A stretch of 64,000 nucleotides of DNA from Salibacterium qingdaonense (lineage in GTDB: Bacteria; Bacillota; Bacilli; Bacillales; Marinococcaceae). This document shows, in pieces, positions 42,486 through 51,619 of this stretch. Both the position numbers and the translations under genes were made by a program. Where the stretch lies: assembly GCF_900114715.1 (NCBI RefSeq), contig NZ_FOTY01000003.1, positions 1-64,000 on the forward strand, given 5' to 3'. Under the pieces are notes generated by a model. The model searched no databases. It was not told where the DNA came from and saw only the letters and a list, made by a program, of their open reading frames with translations. The first letter of the stretch is position 1, and each line of letters begins with the position of its first letter.

Positions 42486-43790
42486 ATGTTTGTCCCCCTG
42501 CTATTAACGGATTTTCTTGACCGCGCGGTGTCGTTGTACGGAAAAAGAACGGCAGTTATAGATGGGTCAAAAGAAGTAACATACGAAAAATTAAATTATA
42601 ATATCAATCAACTTTCCCGTGCGTTAAACGATCTTGGTATCAAAAAAGGGGACAAAGCAGCTTATTTAACCCGGAACTGTAAGGAACTGGTGGAAGGATA
42701 TTACGGTGTATTTCAGACCGGGGCGGTGATGACCCCGCTTGGTACAGGTCTGAGTGCCGAAGAATACGTATTTATTCTGAATCATAGTGAAAGCAGGGTG
42801 CTGATTGTGGAAGAGGCGTTATATTCACGCATATCTTCCATTAAAGAACGGCTTGAAACGATTGAACATATCATCGTCATCGGAAAGTCTCCGGTGTCGC
42901 AGGGATGCCTGCATTATGATTCATGGAAAGATCAGTTTCCGGGTTATGCATACGACCGGGTGGAACTTGAAGAACAGGATGTTGCGACGCTGCAGTACAC
43001 ACGGGGAACAACCGGCCGGCCAAAAGGAGTACTTACTGCCCATCGCAGCAACTACCTGCATGCCTTGTCAGCCATGCACCATCTCCGGGTCAGCGACAGG
43101 GACCGGCTCCTGCATGTGCTGCCCATGCATCACGCCAATGCCTGGGGAGCTCCGTTTATTTACACATCCAATGGGGCGGTCCAGATTATGCAGCAGGACA
43201 TGGAAGCGCGGGTTACAGCACATAATATCGATGCTTACCATATCACGGTGGTGCACATGACCCCCCCTGTACTGCAGAGCCTGTTGGAGTACTACAAAGA
43301 AGAAGGCGCACCTCCAAAAAAACGTAACGTGCGTCTGGTCGTATCCGGAGAAATTCCTCCCCGTGATATCGTGCACCGGGTGGAAACAGAACTTGGCTGG
43401 GAATTTGTGCAGGTCTACGGTATGACTGAGACCTCTCCGCTGGTTGCTGTGTCAGAGGTAAGACCCCAGCATCAGTATCTGACAGATGGTCAAAAAGAAG
43501 AGATTAAGGCGAAAACCGGATTCCCCATGATCGGTGTCAATATGAAAGTAGTCGATGAAGAAGGTGTGGAAATTCCACGTGACGGGGTGACGATTGGCGA
43601 GATTATTATCCGCTCCAACCATGTGATGGAAGGCTACCTGAAAAATCCGGAAGAAACGTCACAGTCTATCAAGAACGGCTGGCTCCATACAGGCGACCAT
43701 GCCGTCATTGATGTGGACGGATATATTGAAATCAAGGAACGGAAAAGAAAAACGGCGTATTCCTTTTCTTATGTGGATACAACGCCTTAG
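42486..43790 (+). CDS. Truncated acyl-CoA synthetase-like adenylate-forming protein
   Basis: 434 aa ANL-superfamily protein. The large N-terminal domain is complete: nucleotide loop YTRGTTGRPKGV (~171-182), LPMHHANAWGAPF, VYGMTETSPL, and GWLHTGDHAVIDVDGYIEI. The hinge reads IEIKERKRKT where active enzymes have about DRxKD, and the protein then stops 15 residues later; the ~110-residue C-terminal lid with the catalytic lysine is absent. It may be a recent truncation or a domain-only variant. AAAAGGAGG precedes the ATG. It ends 11 nt before ecsA and overlaps that gene's ribosome binding site region, so it may be cotranscribed with ecsABC. Confidence 0.8.
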   Translation: MFVPLLLTDFLDRAVSLYGKRTAVIDGSKEVTYEKLNYNINQLSRALNDLGIKKGDKAAYLTRNCKELVEGYYGVFQTGAVMTPLGTGLSAEEYVFILNHSESRVLIVEEALYSRISSIKERLETIEHIIVIGKSPVSQGCLHYDSWKDQFPGYAYDRVELEEQDVATLQYTRGTTGRPKGVLTAHRSNYLHALSAMHHLRVSDRDRLLHVLPMHHANAWGAPFIYTSNGAVQIMQQDMEARVTAHNIDAYHITVVHMTPPVLQSLLEYYKEEGAPPKKRNVRLVVSGEIPPRDIVHRVETELGWEFVQVYGMTETSPLVAVSEVRPQHQYLTDGQKEEIKAKTGFPMIGVNMKVVDEEGVEIPRDGVTIGEIIIRSNHVMEGYLKNPEETSQSIKNGWLHTGDHAVIDVDGYIEIKERKRKTAYSFSYVDTTP

Positions 43791-43801
43791 GAGGAAGATT
43801 T

Positions 43802-44542
43802 ATGACCGAACTTCTTGAACTGAACCAGGTCAGCGGAGGCTATAATATTCATAAACCGGTTCTGCATGAACTTGACTTTCATGTACGTTCAGGCGAAATG
43901 GTGGGGCTCATTGGTCTGAACGGAGCAGGCAAGAGTACAACCATTAAACACATTCTCGGCCTGATGGAACCGACAAATGGCGACATCCGTATACACGGCG
44001 TGCAGTGCCGGGACCAACCTGAAGCGTACCGGCGTACATTCACCTATATCCCTGAAACGCCGATTCTCTATGAAGAACTGACGCTTTGGGAGCATTTAAG
44101 ACTGACAGCATCCGCTTACAGCGTTAACAATAACCTATTTGAAGAACGCGCGGCCCGGCTGCTGAAAGAATACCGGATGGAAAAGATGAAGCACTGGTTT
44201 CCAAGTCATTTTTCCAAAGGCATGCGCCAGAAAGTCATGATTATGTGCGCGTTTCTTGTACAGCCCAGCTTGTATGTGGTGGACGAACCATTTGTCGGCC
44301 TTGATCCTGTCGCAATCAAGTCACTTCTGGATATGATGGAAGAGAAAAAACAGGAGGGTGCCGGGATTATGATGTCGACTCACATTCTTGCAACCGCCGA
44401 GCGGTACTGCGACCGGTTCATTCTTCTTCATGAAGGACGAATTAAACATCAGGGAACACTCGCTGAACTTCGTGAACAGACAGGCATGCCGGATGCGGAT
44501 CTTGATGATTTATACATAGAAGTGACCAAAGGAGAAGTCTGA
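43802..44542 (+). CDS. ecsA: ABC transporter ATP-binding protein EcsA
   Basis: 246 aa ATPase. Walker A GLNGAGKST (Lys44), a signature in the variant form FSKGMRQKV, Walker B LYVVDEPFVGLD and H-loop MSTHILATAE are present. EcsA/EcsB influence protein secretion, competence and intramembrane proteolysis by RasP in B. subtilis; the substrate is unknown. The gene overlaps ecsB by one base (TGATG). TTAGGAGG, in which the TAG is the stop codon of the upstream gene, forms its ribosome binding site. Confidence 0.95.
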   Translation: MTELLELNQVSGGYNIHKPVLHELDFHVRSGEMVGLIGLNGAGKSTTIKHILGLMEPTNGDIRIHGVQCRDQPEAYRRTFTYIPETPILYEELTLWEHLRLTASAYSVNNNLFEERAARLLKEYRMEKMKHWFPSHFSKGMRQKVMIMCAFLVQPSLYVVDEPFVGLDPVAIKSLLDMMEEKKQEGAGIMMSTHILATAERYCDRFILLHEGRIKHQGTLAELREQTGMPDADLDDLYIEVTKGEV

Positions 44543-45771
44543 TGAATATTGAATCGCTGTGGAAAGACCGTGTCCAGACGTTCTGGAACCAAGCTGTAAG
44601 ATACCTGCGCCTTATCGGCAACAGCGGCTTTATGTTCAGTCTGTACGCCCTGTTTCTGGCGGGAGGATATTTTTACCCTTCCTTTATGGAATGGCTCCCT
44701 TCCTCGGTACCGGTGTCCCTTCTATTCACCCTGCTTTTTGCATATCTGTTAACGAGATGCCCGCTCCGCACGTTTTTAAAAGAGGGGGACCTTGTCTTTT
44801 TGCTGCCGCTTGAAAGCCGCCTGAAATCCTATTTCACCAAATCGGTGATTTACTCGTATGTGTTCCAATCGGCCGCGGTGGTTATCGTGTTTTTACTGCT
44901 TGGTCCATTATTTCGAGACCGTGTCGTGGATGACAATATGTATATGTACACGTCCCTTTTTCTTCTTCTTCTTATAAATGGGTGGAATTATGCTTCGTTC
45001 TGGGCGGAAACGCGGTTTCAGGAAGAAATGACCCGTTTTAAACATACGGCCGGACGTGCGGTGTTAAATGCTGCGGCTGCCTATCTTCTGTTTCAGGGAG
45101 CACCTCTTTGGTTTCCAGCCGCGGTCGTCCTTGTATGCGCATTTGTGTACATTTTTTATTATTACCCGCTTCTCCGCCGCCATCTGCTGAAATGGGAAGT
45201 GCTGCTGCAGCAGGAGGAAAAACGGGTGTCCGCGTTCTACCGGTTCGTACGCTCCTTCACTGATGTCGGGCACGTGAAAACCCGGGTGAAACGGCGTCGC
45301 TGGTTGAATGCGCCCTTGGACCGGTGGGTTTGGAATAAGGGTTCGGTATTCATGGTGTTGTTTGGAAAGTCGTTCATGCGCTCGGGCGAATATCTCGGCA
45401 TGTACGTCCGGTTAATTCTCGCCGCGGGGCTTGTTATGTATGCTTTTCCAAATGACTGGTTCCGGATGGCGGCTGCGTTTTTGTTTCTTTATATGACAAG
45501 CGTGCAGCTCCGGGCGCTTTGGCATCATCTCGATGTTACGATTTGGCCGGATCTTTATCCTGTAGCGCATGTGTATAAGCAGAACGATTTTAAAGCACTT
45601 GTGAAAACTCTGCTGGCTGCTCAGACGATACTGCTGACCCTTGTCTATTTGCTGACATCAGGGTCACTTCTGCCTGGTGTGGTTCTAATTGGTGCCGGCC
45701 TGGCGCTGTGTTTCCTATACCCATTGTCCAAAAAAGATAGAGCGATGATTCAAAACGGCCGGGAGGCGTGA
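44542..45771 (+). CDS. ecsB: ABC transporter permease EcsB
   Basis: 409 aa, the usual EcsB length, with about eight hydrophobic segments (near 30-48, 55-72, 105-125, 132-148, 172-210, 285-310, 350-372 and 375-392). Conserved fragments such as EGDLVFLLPLESRLKSYF and MFLTSVQLRALWHH-like MTSVQLRALWHHLD identify the family. It is the membrane partner of EcsA, translationally coupled to it, and is followed 2 nt later by ecsC. Confidence 0.93.
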   Translation: MNIESLWKDRVQTFWNQAVRYLRLIGNSGFMFSLYALFLAGGYFYPSFMEWLPSSVPVSLLFTLLFAYLLTRCPLRTFLKEGDLVFLLPLESRLKSYFTKSVIYSYVFQSAAVVIVFLLLGPLFRDRVVDDNMYMYTSLFLLLLINGWNYASFWAETRFQEEMTRFKHTAGRAVLNAAAAYLLFQGAPLWFPAAVVLVCAFVYIFYYYPLLRRHLLKWEVLLQQEEKRVSAFYRFVRSFTDVGHVKTRVKRRRWLNAPLDRWVWNKGSVFMVLFGKSFMRSGEYLGMYVRLILAAGLVMYAFPNDWFRMAAAFLFLYMTSVQLRALWHHLDVTIWPDLYPVAHVYKQNDFKALVKTLLAAQTILLTLVYLLTSGSLLPGVVLIGAGLALCFLYPLSKKDRAMIQNGREA

Positions 45772-45773
45772 TA

Positions 45774-46514
45774 ATGAATAATTACGAGAAACAAGCGCTT
45801 GAAGAAGCCCAGGTGTGGCTGCGGCAGCTGAAAAAACCCCAAAGCATGACACGAACCGCAACCGCGAAAGTCCAGGGTCGTCTCAACCATTTGATGCCCG
45901 GTGCTTTCCACCGCTCAATGGGAAAGGCGGTCCAGCAGATGACTGCCGGCGTATTGACCGGCTCGGATTATCTGCCGAATAAAAACCTCTCTCCGGCACA
46001 GACGCTTGAGGAAGCGGATGAAAAACTGGAAGAGCTGATCCCGTTTTACCAGAGAGGGGCAGCTGTGGAAGGTGCCGGAACCGGAGCCGGCGGGATTCTT
46101 CTTGGAGCAGCGGACTTTCCGCTTCTGCTCGGTTTCAAAATGCGCTTTCTTTTTTCCGCTGCCATGATTTACGGTCTCGATATTCATGATTTCCGGAACA
46201 GGCTGTATCTGCTGCATCTCTTTCAGGCGGCTTTTTCCAGTCCGGAAAAACGAAAAGAAACCGCGGAGCACCTTGAAACATGGGACGAGTATGTAAAAGA
46301 AAAGCCGCGAAAACTAAAAATAGCGGAAGAATGGGATTGGACATCGTTTCAGCAGGAGTACAGAGATCATATCGATCTGGTGAAAATGCTGCAGTTGATG
46401 CCGGGACTGGGTGCTGTCGTCGGGGCAGCCGCCAATCACCAGCTCCTGGCACAGCTCGGAGAAGCCGCAAAGCAGGGATACCGCTGGAAGTGGCTGATGG
46501 ATAGAGAAAAGTGA
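45774..46514 (+). CDS. ecsC: EcsC family protein
   Basis: 246 aa, third gene of the ecs operon. The family core is seen as GAAVEGAGTGAGGILLGAADFPLLLGFKMRFLFSAAMIYG (in overlapping parts), a Gly-rich hydrophobic region, then LYLLHLFQAAFSS. Function unknown; in B. subtilis it is the least phenotypic gene of the operon. The ATG at 45774 follows GGGAGGCGTG. A strong terminator lies directly downstream. Confidence 0.92.
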   Translation: MNNYEKQALEEAQVWLRQLKKPQSMTRTATAKVQGRLNHLMPGAFHRSMGKAVQQMTAGVLTGSDYLPNKNLSPAQTLEEADEKLEELIPFYQRGAAVEGAGTGAGGILLGAADFPLLLGFKMRFLFSAAMIYGLDIHDFRNRLYLLHLFQAAFSSPEKRKETAEHLETWDEYVKEKPRKLKIAEEWDWTSFQQEYRDHIDLVKMLQLMPGLGAVVGAAANHQLLAQLGEAAKQGYRWKWLMDREK

Positions 46515-46519
46515 AAGAG

Positions 46520-46559
46520 GTCCGGGCAGGCTCTGAACAGAGCCTGCCCGGACTTCTTT
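46520..46559 (+). terminator. Terminator of the ecsABC operon
   Basis: GTCCGGGCAGGCTCTG / CAGAGCCTGCCCGGAC perfect 16 bp stem followed by TTCTTTGG. Confidence 0.93.
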
Positions 46560-46584
46560 GGCTGGGTTGGGAGTGAGGTGTCAT

Positions 46585-46774
46585 GGACACTACATGTGCT
46601 GCCGGGCAATGTAGTGTCCATGAAAGTCGTGTTGGGGGACACCAGCACCTGCGTCCGGGCAGCTAGTGTCCATTGGTTTCTGCCAGCGGACACTAACCTT
46701 TGATTTGAACGGCTTAGTATCCACGAAACGGTGACCAGTGGACACTACCAGTTTATTTTTTAACGGCAGTGTCC
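46585..46774. repeat. Array of eight alternating GGACACTA motifs
   Basis: Forward motifs start at 46585, 46637 (GGACACCA), 46688 and 46740; reverse motifs (TAGTGTCC or one-base variants) start at 46612, 46664, 46715 (TAGTATCC) and 46767 (CAGTGTCC). Orientation alternates strictly. Same-orientation spacing is 52, 51 and 52 nt on both strands, so the array is four 35 bp inverted-repeat units (8 bp arms, 19 nt centre) separated by 16-17 nt. Centres and separators are unrelated in sequence. It lies between the ecsABC terminator and the yhaA terminator, a convergent gap with no promoter role expected. Confidence 0.9.
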
Positions 46775-46858
46775 ACACCCCGCCCTTATCCAATAAAACG
46801 GATCAACAGCTGCTGACACCTGCCCTCTACTCCTGTCTGCAGTGACATACATTTGCCA

Positions 46859-46894
46859 AAAAAAGGGGCTGTATCATTTGATACAGTCCCTTTT
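46859..46894 (-). terminator. Terminator after yhaA
   Basis: AAAAGGGGCTGTATC / GATACAGTCCCTTTT stem with flanking A/T runs next to the minus-strand stop at 46902. Confidence 0.9.
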
Positions 46895-46901
46895 TTAATA
46901 A

Positions 46902-48077
46902 TCAGGCTGGTTCGTAATCGAGGACGGCTTTGCCGAGGATTTTGGCGGCAATAAGCATGGCGCGCTCATCGATGTCGAATTTCGGATGGTGGTGGGGGTA
47001 TGTTTTTTCCCACTCCGGATGGCCGGCTCCGGTGAAGAAATAGGAACCTTTCACATGATGAAGATAGTAGGCGAAATCTTCTCCCGTCATCTGCGGTTTC
47101 ATGTATTCCGTTTCGGTTACGCCCGGCACTTCGGCCGCGCAGGAGGCAAGAAAGTCCGCTTCCCTGGTGTGGTTCACAACCGCAGGATACCCGCGGAAGT
47201 AGCAAAAATCAGCTTCCGCCCCGGCGCTGTCACACACACCCTTTGTCATGCGGTTCAGTTCCTCTTCGATAGAATCCCGCACGTCATCGTTAAACGTCCG
47301 GACAGTTCCCACAAGGCGCGCCTGATCGGCAATCACGTTAAACGCGTTCGCCGCTTCAAACGAACCAACCGAGACGACAGCCGACTCCTGCGGATCGATC
47401 CGGCGGCTGACGAGCTGCTGTATGGTCGTGACAAGCTGCGAACCGATGACGATTGCATCTTTGGTCAGGTGGGGGGTGGCACCGTGCCCGCCCCGGCCGA
47501 TAATATTGATATCAAAGCTGTCGGCTGCGGCCATCATAGCCTCGTCTTTATACTGCATCACTCCGTAGGGCACCGTCGCCCAAAGATGGGTGCCAAAAAT
47601 TACATCGACACCGTCCAGGCAGCCATCTTCAATCATAGCCTGTGCACCGCCGGGAGCCAGTTCCTCCGCGTGCTGATGTATAAAAACAATAGTACCGGAC
47701 AGCTCGTCCTGCAGCTGGTTCAGCGCTTTGGCAAGTACGAGCATTTCGGCAGTGTGTCCATCGTGGCCGCAGGCGTGCATGACGCCGTCGCGTTTTGAAG
47801 CAAACGGGAGGCCGGTTTCCTCCTGAATCGGAAGCGCATCGAAATCGGCGCGCAGTGCGATAACAGGACCGGGGTGTGCGCCTTCAAGCCGCGCGGTGAC
47901 ACCGCGGCCGCCGACGCCTGTATGTACCTCGTGCCCGAGACGGCGGTGGTAGTCCGCGATGTAGGCGGGTGTTTCTTCTTCTTCAAAAGAGAGTTCGGGA
48001 TATTGATGAAGATACCGCCTGATCTCTACCATTTCATCATAGCCTTGATCGAGCCGTTCAAATAATTTCTGTTCCAT
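46902..48077 (-). CDS. yhaA: M20-family amidohydrolase YhaA
   Basis: 391 aa zinc-dependent amidohydrolase of the aminoacylase/IAA-amino acid hydrolase group. Metal ligands are in MHACGHDGHTAE and IVFIHQHAEELAPGGAQAM; the dimerisation domain includes GRGGHGATPHLTKDAI, and the C-terminal ligand is in the HHHPKFDIDERAM segment. Cytoplasmic; likely deacylates N-acyl amino acids. AGGAGG precedes the ATG. In B. subtilis yhaA also follows ecsC. It overlaps closely with ccdA upstream (17 nt gap), so the pair may be cotranscribed. Confidence 0.93.
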   Translation of the reverse strand: MEQKLFERLDQGYDEMVEIRRYLHQYPELSFEEEETPAYIADYHRRLGHEVHTGVGGRGVTARLEGAHPGPVIALRADFDALPIQEETGLPFASKRDGVMHACGHDGHTAEMLVLAKALNQLQDELSGTIVFIHQHAEELAPGGAQAMIEDGCLDGVDVIFGTHLWATVPYGVMQYKDEAMMAAADSFDINIIGRGGHGATPHLTKDAIVIGSQLVTTIQQLVSRRIDPQESAVVSVGSFEAANAFNVIADQARLVGTVRTFNDDVRDSIEEELNRMTKGVCDSAGAEADFCYFRGYPAVVNHTREADFLASCAAEVPGVTETEYMKPQMTGEDFAYYLHHVKGSYFFTGAGHPEWEKTYPHHHPKFDIDERAMLIAAKILGKAVLDYEPA

Positions 48078-48094
48078 ACTGGACCTCCTCCGTA

Positions 48095-48817
48095 TTAAAT
48101 ACTAAACGGATTGAATTGGGCGAAATACGCCGACAGAGTCTGGAAATAGCCGGTGAACAGCAGGATGCCGAGCGCGATCATGATGAGCCCGCTTCCTCTT
48201 TGGATGCGCGGGAGCCATTTATTGAGCCCTTTTAATTTATACAGGGATTTCGAATAAAGCAGACCGACAATCAGAAAAGGAATGCCGAGCCCCATGGAAT
48301 AGATGAACAGCATGAGCAAACCTGTGTACATGGTTTCAGCCGAACCGGCAAGCGTTAAAATACCGCCGAGTACCAGGCCGATACAGGGGGTCCAGCCGGC
48401 GGCAAACACCACCCCGAAAAAAACAGAGCCGGCAAAACTGGATGACTTTTTCGGCGCCCGGTGCAGTTTCTTATCGCTCATTAATGCTTTAATGGATATG
48501 ATTCCGGTCATCTGCAGACCAAACAGAATAATAACAATGCCGCCCACCTGCTGAATGACATCTTGAGTCCGACTGTTGTTAAGTAAAGAACCGATTGTGG
48601 TGGAAGTGAGGCCGAGCACCATAAATATTAACGTAAAGCCGAGGATAAACCCGAGACTGCGTGATAAGACGATCCTCCTTCCAACCTGTACCTCCCCGTC
48701 CGCGACTGTCGAGCCTGTAAGCTGGGCGAGATAGGCCGGGACAAGTGGAAAGATACAGGGGGATAAAAAAGAAACAACCCCCGCCCCGAAAGCGAGCCAG
48801 ATGCTGACTTCATTCAA
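48095..48817 (-). CDS. ccdA: Cytochrome c biogenesis protein CcdA
   Basis: 240 aa membrane protein with six hydrophobic helices. The redox cysteines are in SPCIFPLVPAYLA (helix 1) and GWTPCIGLVLGGIL (helix 4). CcdA carries reducing power across the membrane to thioredoxin-like proteins for cytochrome c maturation and, in bacilli, spore cortex synthesis. AGGAGGGG precedes the ATG. No ResA/CcdC genes lie nearby in the window. Confidence 0.94.
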   Translation of the reverse strand: MNEVSIWLAFGAGVVSFLSPCIFPLVPAYLAQLTGSTVADGEVQVGRRIVLSRSLGFILGFTLIFMVLGLTSTTIGSLLNNSRTQDVIQQVGGIVIILFGLQMTGIISIKALMSDKKLHRAPKKSSSFAGSVFFGVVFAAGWTPCIGLVLGGILTLAGSAETMYTGLLMLFIYSMGLGIPFLIVGLLYSKSLYKLKGLNKWLPRIQRGSGLIMIALGILLFTGYFQTLSAYFAQFNPFSI

Positions 48818-49151
48818 CAGAACCCCTCCTGTTTTTCACTCTGTGGTGATCATTCTAAAACGTCTGACATCCGCATGAAATAATGCGGATGTATGATAGT
48901 GTACGAGCTGAAATGCCCGTACATGCCAAGCAATTCAGGTAATACACATTTTATCATATCATGACGGGGCTGTGCGGGGAAATGGAAATAAGGGAAGCTG
49001 TTGGACAAGGTTTGATAAAAGTTGTTAAAATCACGCAGAATAACAAAAGCTGTGAAAAAAGATGCCGAATCACGGCGGATACTTTATAATGGCAGTGGAA
49101 CACCCCTATTACGCGGAATCACCGCGCACTATGAAGGAGCCGCTATATTAA
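48818..49151. other. Divergent intergenic region ccdA/pbpF
   Basis: 334 nt without a gene. It holds an inverted repeat ACATCCGCAT / ATGCGGATGT (about 48868-48893) near the ccdA side and, 62 nt before pbpF, TATAAT at 49085-49090, a possible -10 for pbpF; no good -35 is visible. Nothing else recognised. Confidence 0.5.
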
Positions 49152-51302
49152 ATGAAAAATAAATGGATAAAATGGGGGCTGCTGCTCATCGGTTTTATGC
49201 TGGTCAGTGCCGGCATATATCTGTCGTCTGTCGTCATAGGGGCGGCTGCTATCGATGAGAAACAGCTCGTCATGAAAGAAACTTCTGTCCTCTATGATGA
49301 GGAAGGTACAAAACTGGCAGAACTGCATCAGGAAGATCGGAATGTCGTACAGATCGAATCGCTTCCCGACCACGTGAAGCAGGCGTTTGTCGCGATTGAA
49401 GATATGCGTTTTTATGAACATCAAGGTATAGACCCGCGGGGCATCGTACGGGCACTTTACCGCGATATTCTTGCGGGAAGTATCGTGGAAGGCGGCAGTA
49501 CGATCACCCAGCAGCTTGCCAAGAATTCATTTTTAACCAATGATCAGACGCTGCTTCGCAAGACGAAGGAAGTATTGATTGCCATGGGGCTGGAACGAAA
49601 ATTCAGCAAGGATCAGATTCTTGAATACTACTTGAACCAAATCTACTTCGGGCACGGGGCATACGGCGTGCAGTCGGCGGCACAACTGTACTTCAATAAA
49701 GATGCATCGGAGCTCTCAGTGGACGAGGCCGCCATGCTCGCAGGCATCCCGAAAGCACCGTCGAATTACTCACCGGTCGATGATGCCGAGGAAGCCCTGG
49801 ACCGTCGCAACACGGTCATCTCTCTGATGGAAGAGCAGGGATATGTAGGGGCTGAGGAGGCCGTCGCTCTGCAGGGCAGGACGCTTCCCGATACGCTCCA
49901 TGAAAGAGAGAACAGTCCAGCCTATTATACGTATATTGATATGGTCTTAAACGAAGCAAAAACGAAATACAATTTGTCAGCTGAAGAAATATACCGGGGA
50001 GGATACGATATTGTCGTGCCAATGAATAAGGAGATGCAGCAGGCATCGTATGATTTATTTCAGCAGGACTCTTACTTTCCGGAAGGATCAGAAAATGTTC
50101 AGGGCTCTTTTTTCATGATGGATCATCACAGCGGCGGGGTGGCATCGGTGCAGGGAGGAAGAGATTACGTACGCCAGGGTCTCAACCGTGTCACAGCCAA
50201 GCGCCAGCCCGGATCGGTCATGAAGCCGCTCGCCGTGTACGCTCCTGCGCTGGAATCGGGAAATTATCAGCCGTATTCCCTCCTCCAGGATGAAAAAACA
50301 AGGTATGGCGATTATACACCGAAAAACTATAACGATGAGTATTCAGGCGAGATAACGATGAACAGGGCACTGACAGAATCGACAAATGCCGCGGCGGTAT
50401 GGCTTTATGATCAGATTGACCGAAGCACGACCTCTGAATGGCTGGAATCTGCTGGTCTTGATATCGAGGATAATGGTTTGGCCGCGGCGCTTGGCGGGTT
50501 GTCAGAAGGTTTGTCCCCGTACCAGATTGCCTCCTCTTATACAGCTTTTGCTAATAATGGAGAGACAACCGAACCTTATTTCATTTCAAAAATAGAGAAT
50601 CGTGACGGTGAAGTTATTGCGGAGGCACAAACATCAACGAAGCAGATAATGAGCCCGCAGAATGCATGGTATATGACAAGAATGCTCCAGAATGTGGTAG
50701 AGGAAGGAACCGGAACGGAAGGTTCCACCACCTATCCGCTGGCTGGCAAGACCGGAACGACGTCTTTTGTGGAAGTGGAAGGAGCAACGAGGGACGCCTG
50801 GTTTGCAGGGTTCACTCCGCAGTGGACCGGCGCATTGTGGATGGGATACGACCAGACGACCGAAGAACAATACCTTCAGGCCGGCAGTTCTTTCCCGACC
50901 CGGTTGTTTAAAGATATTTTAAATGAAGTACCGGAAGAATCGGACGTCCGCACCGCTTTTGAACAGCCCGATGATGTACAGGATCTAGAATCTCCGGTGG
51001 AAATGGGAAGCGTGGATGACTTATCTGCCTCTCTGAGTCTTCGCGGAGGCGGTCTTTTCAATGTTCAGCTGGAGTGGACGGCCGCAGAAGACGAACGTGT
51101 CATCTATAGAATTTACGAAGTGACAGACGGGGCGAGTAAGAAAGTGACCGAAGTTCAGGGGACAGGAGAGCATACGATTGAAGGAGTTAACATTTTCAAC
51201 ATGAAAGAGTATATGGTAGTTCCCTATAATCCCCAGACCGAAAAAGAAGGGGAAGCTTCCAACGTGGCAGAAGCCTCGATGGGTTCCATATTCGGAGGCT
51301 GA
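49152..51302 (+). CDS. pbpF: Class A penicillin-binding protein PbpF
   Basis: 716 aa bifunctional peptidoglycan synthase, matching B. subtilis PbpF (714 aa) and lying, as there, next to hemEHY. One N-terminal membrane helix (~7-30). GT51 Glu83 in AIEDMRFYEHQGID and EGGSTITQQLAKN; transpeptidase Ser355 in PGSVMK, STN in ESTNAAAV, and KTGTTSF from Lys533. The C-terminal ~90 residues (from SLRGGGLFNVQLEW) look like a fibronectin-III-type domain. PbpF is linked to spore germ-cell wall synthesis. AAGGAG is 12 nt before the ATG, rather distant. Confidence 0.92.
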   Translation: MKNKWIKWGLLLIGFMLVSAGIYLSSVVIGAAAIDEKQLVMKETSVLYDEEGTKLAELHQEDRNVVQIESLPDHVKQAFVAIEDMRFYEHQGIDPRGIVRALYRDILAGSIVEGGSTITQQLAKNSFLTNDQTLLRKTKEVLIAMGLERKFSKDQILEYYLNQIYFGHGAYGVQSAAQLYFNKDASELSVDEAAMLAGIPKAPSNYSPVDDAEEALDRRNTVISLMEEQGYVGAEEAVALQGRTLPDTLHERENSPAYYTYIDMVLNEAKTKYNLSAEEIYRGGYDIVVPMNKEMQQASYDLFQQDSYFPEGSENVQGSFFMMDHHSGGVASVQGGRDYVRQGLNRVTAKRQPGSVMKPLAVYAPALESGNYQPYSLLQDEKTRYGDYTPKNYNDEYSGEITMNRALTESTNAAAVWLYDQIDRSTTSEWLESAGLDIEDNGLAAALGGLSEGLSPYQIASSYTAFANNGETTEPYFISKIENRDGEVIAEAQTSTKQIMSPQNAWYMTRMLQNVVEEGTGTEGSTTYPLAGKTGTTSFVEVEGATRDAWFAGFTPQWTGALWMGYDQTTEEQYLQAGSSFPTRLFKDILNEVPEESDVRTAFEQPDDVQDLESPVEMGSVDDLSASLSLRGGGLFNVQLEWTAAEDERVIYRIYEVTDGASKKVTEVQGTGEHTIEGVNIFNMKEYMVVPYNPQTEKEGEASNVAEASMGSIFGG

Positions 51303-51307
51303 TAGCA

Positions 51308-51339
51308 GGAGGCTGTCCATCCAGGGGCAGCCTCTTTTA
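51308..51339 (+). terminator. Terminator after pbpF
   Basis: AGGAGGCTG...CAGCCTCTTTT stem and T-run right after the stop codon. Confidence 0.85.
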
Positions 51340-51619
51340 GTAGTTAGAAAAGCATATAAAAAGATAGCCAGAACCCAGCTGAAGCACGTGCCGCCCGGGG
51401 GTGCGCAGGATGTGGGTCAGTTCGGCGCTGCGTCGCGTCGCGGCGTTTTGAAGCCGAACTTCAGGTTGCATTAGCTTTTTATTATCCATTTTATGAACAA
51501 TGGCGTGAAGTGCTGTACATGACAATGCTTGTGGAGTATGGTAAAAAGGGTATGAATCCTTAGACGAACGCAGGAAAGCCGCAGAATGGACAGGCTTACA
51601 GGAACAGGAGGAAATGGCT
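51340..51619. other. Intergenic region upstream of hemE
   Basis: 280 nt with no gene. A GTTCGGCG...GCCGAAC inverted repeat with a GC-rich centre lies near 51420-51465. The segment before hemE should hold the heme-operon promoter, but I cannot pick a convincing -35/-10 pair. Confidence 0.45.

Noticed and set aside
43700-43790. Simple frameshift explaining the short adenylate-forming protein
   Set aside because: Only about 70 nt lie between the hinge and ecsA, so no room remains for the missing ~110 residues in any frame; it is a true truncation or deletion.
46585-46774. CRISPR array
   Set aside because: Repeats are only 8 bp, alternate in orientation, and there are no cas genes nearby; CRISPR repeats are longer and all face one way.
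51340-51619. Riboswitch or T-box before hemE
   Set aside because: No T-box core, anti-terminator pair or known riboswitch motif was seen; only a GC-rich inverted repeat.
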